A stretch of DNA of 64,000 nt from CAZSNT01 sp964607765. Its GTDB lineage: Bacteria > Verrucomicrobiota > Lentisphaeria > Oligosphaerales > JABHEG01. A program made the translations under genes and the position numbers. Every line of letters begins with the position of its first letter. The first letter of the stretch is position 1. Of this stretch, positions 56,601 through 63,178 are shown one piece after another. The notes beneath the pieces are model-generated. The model was not told where the DNA came from and did no database searches. It saw only the letters and a list, made by a program, of their open reading frames with translations. Location: positions 3,974 through 67,973 of the forward strand of contig CAZSNT010000035.1 of assembly GCA_964607765.1 (NCBI GenBank), read 5' to 3'.

Positions 56601-57087
56601 TGCCGTGCTCCACCAGAGCGACGGCGCGCACATCGTTCACCATCACGCGAGCAACAGCACCGGCTATGTTCTCTTCGAAGCCACCGCTCCGCAAGTGTCG
56701 GGCGCCACACCTCAATCTGCAATCCCCCCTCCTCAATCTGCAATCCACAATCTGCAATCTGCAATCTGCAATCTACAATCTGCAATCCTCCACGTTTCCA
56801 AGCCCTGCGTGGCGATGGTGCGCCGCGTCGATGCCAAGCGCATCCGTCTGAGTGTCTGCGACCCTGAGCTCGGCCCTGCCCCTGACGACGCCGAGCCCTT
56901 GGCCGACCCGCATGCTGACACCACCCTGACGGTGACCCTCGCGGGCAACTGGAGGCTCGGCGTGCGCAATCCGCAAGTTGCGGAGACCGCGACCGAGCGC
57001 GGCCGGACGAGCCTGACGTTCCGCTGTCGTCACTTGCGCCCGATCGTCGTCGAGCTTGTCACGGCCGGGCAGGAGGAGGCGCCATGA
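53659..57087 (+). CDS. PL8 polysaccharide lyase 5 (with two in-frame repeat insertions)
   Basis: 1142 residues, the longest of the six. A hydrophobic stretch at about 18-35 suggests export, with an unusually long leader. Jelly roll with LWVYNDAP and LNFAGWRPL. His/Tyr set in KPDGSLFHHRQTYSGYN (about 461-477), Arg in SGRWRNSG, and Asp (TDMY, about 683) where the other copies have Glu. Two foreign segments are translated in frame. The first is about 65 residues from the inverted heptamer element at 55303-55496. The second is about 26 residues from the heptamer array at 56712-56789, placed at the same linker as in lyase 4. Without them the length would match the other copies. The stop overlaps the lyase 6 start (ATGA). 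Confidence 0.86.
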   Translation: MSPRPPTQANCTKALSCFSGSLIMCVCTALAVGPAPFEVRAPDFQTYDFGETVPAEFAVDGKVTLAIDRAVFKGQGGSLKWSWAEPGAALTFRHPDAFKRLTGRAPDPIVYEWITFTRLSTFSLWVYNDAPIEDVLWFEIGDGARVDCRFWMSLNFAGWRPLKAMYGRDIEPLGGFPNQDNADTLRILAPKSAVQGTLRFDLFCPRSEQDVRFVRATDEAPWVRPRDRDGAFIDPGQYVKGRHHDGLPNQAPTLELDLPETLSAEQTAVIRRLRSTYLARAAAAPKPREVTEKTVAALRAKHAEHGFVRSPDGTVSGSVGHPGRFWRAANGLTGVWHQAAGQPDVQAELWKLYQDYVDLCIQQGHGAGYGLRTAFVRPVRLMRDELAAHGRWRPLLDRLRAINGIDDLYNTRTQANADVYNTMLAGRLSVVLLESDDRVVHRDLLALRHWLERTARYGEIKPDGSLFHHRQTYSGYNLPAISPWVDALHVLRDTEYFPPTSHLYAYRTVYAMHWYSCITDMPHTLSGRWRNSGRFHWGLAQNCRKLAEIAECRLQIAECRLPDGGRGLPPGDGVPDHGLRCSSVGPSMGLSSRPHSAFCTLHSEFCIQHSAFNQMAAIYLYYARHFGKQDEWTRRFSELGVEPADTNGHLALNYTVAAIHRRDDWMVFFRGQRHPFFSTDMYPFQAGNTIGRYINFGHMAIYSAGEPTSTVGSGWGPPKNALGGFNPNFWPGTTAREIPLDALRSPFSVEEAMTAETFAVGTHLDGNGVFGLKLQEDEVHEIDPRRIGPVKYWLGEAEYQRRIKAAMIDTSFRARKSVFCFDNRIVCLGSGIRADDPDHRVATTLFQHHLSEDRKGGFQVSGVRFPEGGQAAFPLETRLAGAEGSWLIDSIGNGYVLPAGHAPLEIVRKHQKLPYHTHRNDRQPELNQEIDPNEGDTELALLDHGPAPDGASYHYTVLIRTTPDECAELAADLRAAQQAPYAVLHQSDGAHIVHHHASNSTGYVLFEATAPQVSGATPQSAIPPPQSAIHNLQSAICNLQSAILHVSKPCVAMVRRVDAKRIRLSVCDPELGPAPDDAEPLADPHADTTLTVTLAGNWRLGVRNPQVAETATERGRTSLTFRCRHLRPIVVELVTAGQEEAP
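55303..55496. repeat. Inserted element with inverted heptamer-array ends, in frame in lyase 5
   Basis: The left end (55303-55344) is six units of ATTGCAG/AATGCAG type. The right end (55441-55496) is eight units of CATTCTG type, the reverse complement. The roughly 96 bases between contain the words GGATCACGG and ATTACG seen in other repeats here. The whole is open in the lyase frame. Confidence 0.85.
56712..56789. repeat. In-frame tandem heptamer array (CAATCTG)n in lyase 5
   Basis: Two isolated units are followed by eight consecutive 7-bp units at 56734-56789 with three variants (CAATCCA, CAATCTA, CAATCCT). It sits at the linker between the YVLFE strand and the KPCVAM strand, the same place as the array in lyase 4. 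Confidence 0.92.
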
Positions 57088-60011
57088 GGACGGCAGTCTT
57101 ACTTGCGCTCACGATTCTGCTTGGCGCCTCGTGCACGACTGTCCGCCAGCGCGTCGAGGTCCGTGGGCAGTACCCTCAACGCGCGGCAGCCAATGCGGCG
57201 CTGCTCGCCGGCGACCTGCCGCGGACGGCGACGCACGACCTGAGCGACGAGGACGCGCGACGCTTCGAGGGCAACGGGCCCGCCTACTCGGAACGACACT
57301 TCCGCAGCGGGACCAAGTCGCTCCGCTGGGCTTGGAACCAGCCGGATTCGCGGCTCGTCTGGCACGTCCCCGTGCCCTACCGTCCCAAGGGACGAGATCC
57401 CGGGGCGGCCTTCGCCCAGGTCTCCGTCTTCCGCCTCTGGGTCTACAACGAGGTCGCACAACCGAGCGGCACGCTGCGGGTGAGCTTTGGTAACCGCGCC
57501 AAAGGCAGGGAAGACTGCTCGTTTCCCTACGGCCTGAACTTCACCGGCTGGCGGCTCATCGCCTATAAGTTCGACCAGATGGACGGCAACCCCCAAGGCG
57601 ACACGAACGCGGTCACGCTCACCACCAACCTGGCCAGCGGCATCCTCTTCTTCGACGACCTGACGCCCGCAAACCGCGAAGACGCCCGCTGGCAGTGGCC
57701 CGACTACCAGACGACGGCCCTCCTCGGCAAGGGGCGCGTCCCGACCGCGCTCCACATCAACTCGCCGGAGATGCAGGCGCTCCGCCGGCAGCCGATGACC
57801 GCTGACCAGGCGCGCGATGTCCGCATGCTCAAGCAGACTGTTCTCGACAGCCTGGCGCTGCCTGCGTATTCGCCCGGAAAGGCGGCAGCTGCCGAGGCGT
57901 TCTTCGCCAGCTACTGCATCGTGCGCGACGGCCTGTCCATTCGCGGCAAGGCCCTCGAAATCCACGCCATCAGACCCTTTCTCACGGGCTACTACAGCCT
58001 CGCCGTGCTCTGCCGAACGGCCCCGCCCGACCAGCAACCGCGCCTCCTGGAGACCTTCCTCGACGCCTCCGAGTTTCTCCTCGACCAGGGGGTGGCCGAG
58101 GGCAGTGCGCTCAATGCCCTCCACCACTTCGGCTACAAGTCGCGAAAGTGGGCGCCGGCCATGCTGCTGATGGAGAACGAGCTGCGCCAGGCAGGCCTGC
58201 TCGACCGGCTGACCATGGCGCTGATCTGGTGCGGACGCGACTTCACCGATTTCACCGCCCCTTACGACCGCTTGCCGCGGGACACGAAGCAGGCGTTGGC
58301 CGCTCGTCTCGCCGACTACCTCAACACCTTCGCTAACACCCACCTCTGCTCCCTGCTGCTGCTCCCCGACAGCCAGGCAAAATCCCGCTGCCTACGCCAG
58401 TACGCCGACTTGCTCAACCACCTGCTGCTCCTCCCCAACGCCTCGATCAAGCCCGACGGCTCCTTCTATCACCACCACATGCACTACGCCGGCTATGCGA
58501 TCCCCGCACTCATGAGCTTCTCCGGCGTGGCGGCCACGCTCGACGGCTCTGCCTTCGAGATCTCGCCGGCGGCCTATGCGCGGCTCAGAAACGCCCTTTG
58601 GATGGCCTACATCTGGGGCTATCCCGGCTTTGCCTTCAATGCCTTTGGCCGGCACCCGCTTGGCGGCAGCGCGTTGCGCCTCCGGCACGCTCTCAAAGCG
58701 GCGGCTCGTTCCGTCCCCGGCAGCGACGCGGTCGATCCGGACCTGGCCAACGTGCTGGCGGTCATGACGGGCGAGGGCGTCGCCAGGCCACAGGGCTACT
58801 GGAGCATGAACTACCACGCCAGCGGCATCCTCAGACACGGCGACTATTCAGTCGTCGCCAAAGGCTTCCACGACCACGGCGTGCGATCTCACGAGACCTA
58901 TGGCCGCGACAACCGCTACGGTCGCTACGGCAGTCACGGCAGCGTTACGGTCTTTCGCGAGGGCGCGCCCAACCACTCCGGCTACCAGCACGACGGCTGG
59001 GACTGGTCGCTCGTCCCCGGCGCCACCACCCTCCGGCTGCCCTTCGACGTGCTCGAAGGCGGCGCCTCCTTCTACGGCTGGCGCCCCCCTCAGCAAGTCC
59101 CCTTCGCCGGCAGCTCCCATCTCGACCACGAAGTCGGCGTCTTCGCCTTCCAAGTCGACGGAACCAGCCACGAACAGTCGCTCCAAGCGCGCAAATCCGT
59201 CTTTGCCGCCCGCGGCCTCCTCGTCTGTCTCGGCAGCAACATCCGCAACACGTCGGCCCGCTACCCCACCGTCACCGCCCTCGTCCAAAACGGCCTGAAG
59301 GGCGCATTGCGGCACCCACAGGTAGGTCGGACTTCCAAGTCCGACCCAGCCGACGCGCAGGGGGTCGGACTTGGAAGTCCAACCTACTCCCAGTGGACCA
59401 TCGACGTCACCGGCGTCGGCTACCGGGTCGCGCCCGGCAACAGCCCACTCAAGACCGCGACGAACGACCAGGCATCCCGCCACAACAAGACCAAGGAGCC
59501 GACGCAAGGGCGTTTCTTCACCGCCTGGCTCGACCACGGCGCCGCCCCGCAAGACGCCGCCTACGAATACGCCATGCTCCTCGACGCAACCCCTGAGCGA
59601 CTCGCCGCGGACCTGCCCTACGAAGTTCTCCACAAGACCCGCACCTGCCACGCCGTGCGCTTTCCGCAACGCCGGACCGACGCCTACGCCTTCTTCGCCG
59701 AACCCGCGAACTCCGCAGCCCAGCTGCCTGCCGCGCCGACCTACATCGCCGTCGATGCACCGGGTCTGGTCATCCTCAAGCGTACCGACTCCGGGGTGGT
59801 ACTGAGCGTCTGCGACCCGGTCCCGCCGATCAAGCGCCCCTTCGACGAGCCGGCTGCGCCCACGCGCTTCCGCGTCCAGCTCCGCGACCATTTCGGCCTC
59901 GCCCACGCCAGCCGCCCGACCCGGATCCTCTCCTCCTCCGCCGACGCGACCGTTCTCGAGGTCGAAGTCTGCGACGGCTTCCCCACCCGTGTCGAACTCA
60001 ACACCCCGTAG
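57084..60011 (+). CDS. PL8 polysaccharide lyase 6 (exported, possible lipoprotein)
   Basis: 975 residues. The N-terminus MRTAVLLALTILLGASCTT is a signal peptide with a near-lipobox before Cys17, so it may be a lipoprotein, but the -3 position is Gly. Jelly roll with LWVYNEV and LNFTGWRLI. The catalytic set is complete: His/Tyr in KPDGSFYHHHMHYAGY (about 456-471), Arg in GRHPLGGS (about 522) and Glu in SHETYGRDNRYGRY (about 602). This is the copy closest to classical chondroitinase ABC. It contains a 22-residue in-frame insertion encoded by the hairpin at 59323-59388, in a loop of the C-terminal beta-domain. ATGA overlap with lyase 5; the next sulfatase follows after 15 bases. Confidence 0.92.
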   Translation: MRTAVLLALTILLGASCTTVRQRVEVRGQYPQRAAANAALLAGDLPRTATHDLSDEDARRFEGNGPAYSERHFRSGTKSLRWAWNQPDSRLVWHVPVPYRPKGRDPGAAFAQVSVFRLWVYNEVAQPSGTLRVSFGNRAKGREDCSFPYGLNFTGWRLIAYKFDQMDGNPQGDTNAVTLTTNLASGILFFDDLTPANREDARWQWPDYQTTALLGKGRVPTALHINSPEMQALRRQPMTADQARDVRMLKQTVLDSLALPAYSPGKAAAAEAFFASYCIVRDGLSIRGKALEIHAIRPFLTGYYSLAVLCRTAPPDQQPRLLETFLDASEFLLDQGVAEGSALNALHHFGYKSRKWAPAMLLMENELRQAGLLDRLTMALIWCGRDFTDFTAPYDRLPRDTKQALAARLADYLNTFANTHLCSLLLLPDSQAKSRCLRQYADLLNHLLLLPNASIKPDGSFYHHHMHYAGYAIPALMSFSGVAATLDGSAFEISPAAYARLRNALWMAYIWGYPGFAFNAFGRHPLGGSALRLRHALKAAARSVPGSDAVDPDLANVLAVMTGEGVARPQGYWSMNYHASGILRHGDYSVVAKGFHDHGVRSHETYGRDNRYGRYGSHGSVTVFREGAPNHSGYQHDGWDWSLVPGATTLRLPFDVLEGGASFYGWRPPQQVPFAGSSHLDHEVGVFAFQVDGTSHEQSLQARKSVFAARGLLVCLGSNIRNTSARYPTVTALVQNGLKGALRHPQVGRTSKSDPADAQGVGLGSPTYSQWTIDVTGVGYRVAPGNSPLKTATNDQASRHNKTKEPTQGRFFTAWLDHGAAPQDAAYEYAMLLDATPERLAADLPYEVLHKTRTCHAVRFPQRRTDAYAFFAEPANSAAQLPAAPTYIAVDAPGLVILKRTDSGVVLSVCDPVPPIKRPFDEPAAPTRFRVQLRDHFGLAHASRPTRILSSSADATVLEVEVCDGFPTRVELNTP
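59323..59388. repeat. REP-like double hairpin inserted in frame in lyase 6
   Basis: The left arm at 59323-59346 and right arm at 59365-59388 (24 bases each) are reverse complements with a single mismatch, separated by 18 bases. Each arm is itself a palindrome around CC or GG, so the element could fold as two stems or one long stem. Arm-to-arm length is 66 bases, exactly 22 codons without a stop. Confidence 0.88.
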
Positions 60012-60026
60012 ACAAGGAGCCAGCGC

Positions 60027-61529
60027 ATGCAAGACGCCCCAATCGCTGCGCCCCCCAACATCGTCCTCATCCTCACGGACGACCAAGGCATCGGCCAGGC
60101 GCCGTGCTTCGCCGACGGGCTGAGTGTGGATGACCTGATCGCCACGCCAACGCCGCGCTACCGCTGCGCCCCGGGGCGGGCGTTGGCCGCCGCCCGAGAC
60201 GCGATGCCGGCCCTCGGTGCGATCGCGAACGACGGCGTCGTGTGCACCGATGCGCACGTCAGCTCGCCGGTATGCGGGCCCTCACGCTGCGCGCTGATGA
60301 CCGGCCGGTACAACCAGCGATTCGGCGTGTACGGCAATGCCGATGCCAACCAGGGACTGCCGACGACCGAAACCTGTCTCGCCGCGCCGCTCCAGGCGGC
60401 GGGTTACGAGACCGCCGTGATCGGCAAGTGGCACTTGGGCAAACGCACGTGGCAGAAGGTGGATTCGGACAGCCGCGACTATCATCGCACGGCAACCGTG
60501 GGATGCATCCCCGAGCATCATCCGCTGGCGCGCGGGTTCGACTACTACTTCGGCTTCAACAGCACGGGCACGTCCTACTACGACAGTCCGAGCCTGTTCC
60601 GCAACCGGACGCGCGTCCGGGCCGAAGGGTTCCTGACCGATCAGCTCAGCGAAGAGGCCGTAGCCTTCGTCAAGCGCGCCCAACGGCCCTTCTTCCTGTA
60701 TCTGCCCTACAGTGCCCCGCACATTCCCCTCGAGGACAGGGCCCCCGAGCACTACAGCAACCGCTTCGACACCGGCAACGCCGAAGCCGACAACTACTAC
60801 GGGCACCTGGCCGCCGTTGATGACGGCATTGGCCGCATCGTCAGCGCGCTCAAGGCCAAGGGCCAGTACGAGAACACGCTGGTCTTCTTCCTCAGCGACA
60901 ACGGTGGCGTGGTGGATTCGCCGCAGCCGCTTAATGGGCCATTCATCGGGTTCAAAGGGCGCCAGCGACAGGGCGGCTGCCGCACCCCGCTGATCGTGTC
61001 ATGGCCATGTCGGTTCCCGGCCCGAACGCGCTGTGAAGCGCTTCTCTCCAGTCTCGACGTCATGCCCACTGCCCTACGAGCTGCCGGCCTGTCCCTGCCC
61101 GAAGACCTGGACGGCATCGACCTGGTCCCCGTCCTCACCGGCGAACAGGACGCGGCCGACCGCACGCTGGTCTGGGCCGGGCCCGACAGCTTCCATTGGA
61201 GTGAAGAGAACGGCGCGTTCTGGACCCAGTACTGGACCTGGATCACAGAGGGAAGTGACGATCCGGCCGAGAAGACGCCGGCGGGCGAGGCCGCACCACC
61301 GGCCTGGGCCGTGCGGCACGGCGACTGGTTCCTCTACCATCGCGCTGACACCGGCGATAGTATCCTCCTGCGCAACGGCGACACTGCCAACTGCGCTTCC
61401 GCCAACGCCGGCGTTGTCCGCGACCTCACGGGCCGCTACCACACGTGGGCAGAAGAGATCGCCAAGCCTCTACGCTGGCAGCACGACGCGTGGCAGCACC
61501 TCAAGCCGGCTCACGTGGTCCATCAGTGA
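60027..61529 (+). CDS. Sulfatase
   Basis: 500 residues with AAGGAG just upstream. No classical signal peptide. Motifs are LILTDDQGIG, an insertion of about 30 residues before the active site, the formylglycine signature CGPSR at 83-87 in SSPVCGPSRCALMTGRY, IGKWHLGKR, PYSAPHIPLED and LSDNGGVVDS. Complete catalytic set, similar to sulfatases that act on N-acetylgalactosamine sulfates, but subgroup assignment is uncertain. It is the last plus-strand gene of the long cluster. Its stop at 61527 slightly overlaps the end of the convergent URO-D pseudogene. Confidence 0.92.
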   Translation: MQDAPIAAPPNIVLILTDDQGIGQAPCFADGLSVDDLIATPTPRYRCAPGRALAAARDAMPALGAIANDGVVCTDAHVSSPVCGPSRCALMTGRYNQRFGVYGNADANQGLPTTETCLAAPLQAAGYETAVIGKWHLGKRTWQKVDSDSRDYHRTATVGCIPEHHPLARGFDYYFGFNSTGTSYYDSPSLFRNRTRVRAEGFLTDQLSEEAVAFVKRAQRPFFLYLPYSAPHIPLEDRAPEHYSNRFDTGNAEADNYYGHLAAVDDGIGRIVSALKAKGQYENTLVFFLSDNGGVVDSPQPLNGPFIGFKGRQRQGGCRTPLIVSWPCRFPARTRCEALLSSLDVMPTALRAAGLSLPEDLDGIDLVPVLTGEQDAADRTLVWAGPDSFHWSEENGAFWTQYWTWITEGSDDPAEKTPAGEAAPPAWAVRHGDWFLYHRADTGDSILLRNGDTANCASANAGVVRDLTGRYHTWAEEIAKPLRWQHDAWQHLKPAHVVHQ

Positions 61530-61985
61530 TAGAACATGTTGTCCCGGTATACGTCGACCATGTACTGGTAGTCGCTGTAGCTGACATTGTAGGAACGGGT
61601 CCAGGGAGAGAAGATGGGGGCGGTACTGCTCCTCCCAGATCTCGCGGCTGGTCATACTGAAGCGAATGTGCTCGGGCGTGCCGGCCGCCTGTTTCCAGTG
61701 TTTGAGCTCCGCCCCCGAACCGTTCCGGACGATGTGCCACTCGTCGGCTTCCTCAACGACTTCGCGATAGCCGCGGAGCGGCCAGTGGTCGAAACCCCCG
61801 CCGACCCCCGCCCAGTCATGGTCGAAGTGCGCAACGGGATCCACCGGCTTCCCGTTTGCCTCGGTGGGGTAGCCTTCGGCGACCCATTTGTCGAGAGTCT
61901 GTCGCCAGATGTTCTCCCGCAGCCCCATGCGCGAGGCGGGGCGTCCACGCATGAGGTCCTCAATCACGTCGTACGACGATTCCAT
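61523..61985 (-). pseudogene. URO-D-like pseudogene with internal deletion
   Basis: It reads on the minus strand from the ATG at 61985, preceded by AAAGGAGAAGGAG. About 125 residues match the N-terminus of a URO-D-like subfamily (PVDPVAHFDHDWAG, then EADEWHIVRNGSGAELKHWK, then FSMTSREIWEEQYRPHLL). After LSLDP the homology stops in this frame, and the open frame continues as nonsense into the antisense of the sulfatase. In another frame, about 61616-61523, the sequence reads YNVSYSDYQYMVDVYRDNMF before a stop. That resembles the last 25 residues of URO-D-like proteins. The middle 180-200 residues appear deleted, with a frameshift. It follows the esterase gene by 29 bases in an apparent operon. 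Confidence 0.65.
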
Positions 61986-62014
61986 CGTGTTGCTCCTTCT
62001 CCTTTGCTTCGTCC

Positions 62015-62914
62015 CTACGTGCCGAGATGGAAGTGGACGAACTGCTCCAGCATGGGGAGGTAGTGGTCGTAGTCGTGACGAACGCCGGGCATCTTGAGGT
62101 ATTGACAGGGGACATGCAGCTGGTCGAGCCTGTCTTTGAAGTCCTCTGCCACGCGTACCCCCCCGTACAAAGGGCTCGGGCTTCCGCTGTCGCGGTCACC
62201 CACCACGATCCACAACCGTAGTCCCTCAGCCAAGATCCAGTCACGGTTTTGGGCCGCAATGTCCGGGAGGTTGTACTGCCTGATGTAGTTGGCATCCGTG
62301 CCATAGACACGATGGAACTTCGCTCCCTGGTTCTCGTGGTTGACCGACTGCGGAGTGCGTCGTGGATTGAGAAGATCCGAAAGCACCCCAGCCATACTGA
62401 TCGCCGACCCGAACACATCGGGGTGCTTCATGGCAAGCAGGAAAGCGCCACTGCCCCCCATTGACATGCCTTGCACCCCGCATTTGCCCTCTGCAACCGC
62501 GAACTCGGAGCGCACCCAGGGGACGAGCTCATTGACAATGCAGGATTCGATCTGCACCGAACCATCGTGGAAGTCGGCATAGCCGGTTCCTCGTCCGCCG
62601 TTGGGAAAAACATGGATCACCGGCGGACAGCGCCCGGCCTTGATCAGGTTGCCCAGGTGCACCGCATGCCGCACGGAGTACTCGATCGACTCGCAACATC
62701 CGCCGCCGTGAAGATAGTAAATCACCGGGTACTTACGGGCGGCATCATACTCCGGCGGCAGGTAGATCGTCACACCGACCATCGTATCGTGGAGTTCGCT
62801 GTAGAACGTCCGGTGCTGCAGCCCCAGAGCAGCCATCTCATCCTTCCGGCGGATCGGGCGGTTCACCCAGCAGAACTCCCGCAAGGGCGGATGCGTGACG
62901 TATGGACTCTTCAT
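62015..62914 (-). CDS. Alpha/beta-hydrolase, putative esterase (enterochelin-esterase/D type)
   Basis: 299 residues on the minus strand, no signal peptide. Features of the putative-esterase family are VTIYLPPEYDAARKYPVIYY leading into the oxyanion HGGG (69-72), the nucleophile elbow GMSMGGS with Ser151, an Asp candidate in VVGDRDSG, and His280 in GVRHDYDHY. Likely roles are removing acetyl or feruloyl-type esters from glycans or an unrelated carboxylesterase function. AAAGGAG lies about 12 bases before the start. It heads a minus-strand pair with the URO-D pseudogene and is divergent from the PL6-like gene at 63179. Confidence 0.85.
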   Translation of the reverse strand: MKSPYVTHPPLREFCWVNRPIRRKDEMAALGLQHRTFYSELHDTMVGVTIYLPPEYDAARKYPVIYYLHGGGCCESIEYSVRHAVHLGNLIKAGRCPPVIHVFPNGGRGTGYADFHDGSVQIESCIVNELVPWVRSEFAVAEGKCGVQGMSMGGSGAFLLAMKHPDVFGSAISMAGVLSDLLNPRRTPQSVNHENQGAKFHRVYGTDANYIRQYNLPDIAAQNRDWILAEGLRLWIVVGDRDSGSPSPLYGGVRVAEDFKDRLDQLHVPCQYLKMPGVRHDYDHYLPMLEQFVHFHLGT

Positions 62915-63178
62915 ATCCTGCTCTCACTCCTTTCCGTTTCGCTGTCGACCATCTCTCGGCAACTGGCCAACGAGAACCACAGCACCATGAACACCGCAGC
63001 CCTCTTCTTCTCAAAGGCGCCCAAATTGTACAAACGAAATACCATTTCATGCATCCCGAGACGATCGCATAGCTAGTATAATAATACAAACCGGTGTTGC
63101 CAGCGATCAGCACACGGGGGAAGCCATGCCCAAACACAAGAGTTTAGGTCACACCGCATTGACACAGGAGCAGGCCCC
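62915..63178. other. Divergent intergenic region
   Basis: 264 bases between the minus-strand esterase and the plus-strand PL6-like gene. It is visibly more AT-rich than the surroundings and contains a plus-strand TATAAT at 63077. On the minus strand a TACAAT lies at 63030-63025. No ORF with homology was seen. It is the best candidate in this window for a bidirectional promoter. Confidence 0.5.
63077..63082 (+). promoter_or_regulatory. Candidate -10 element (TATAAT)
   Basis: A perfect TATAAT lies 97 bases upstream of the PL6-like start at 63179. The hexamer 17 bases upstream (TCCCGA at 63054) is not a good -35, so the promoter is tentative. Confidence 0.4.

Noticed and set aside
63025..63030. 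Minus-strand TACAAT as a promoter of the esterase
   Set aside because: No acceptable -35 at the right spacing, so it is mentioned only in the intergenic entry.
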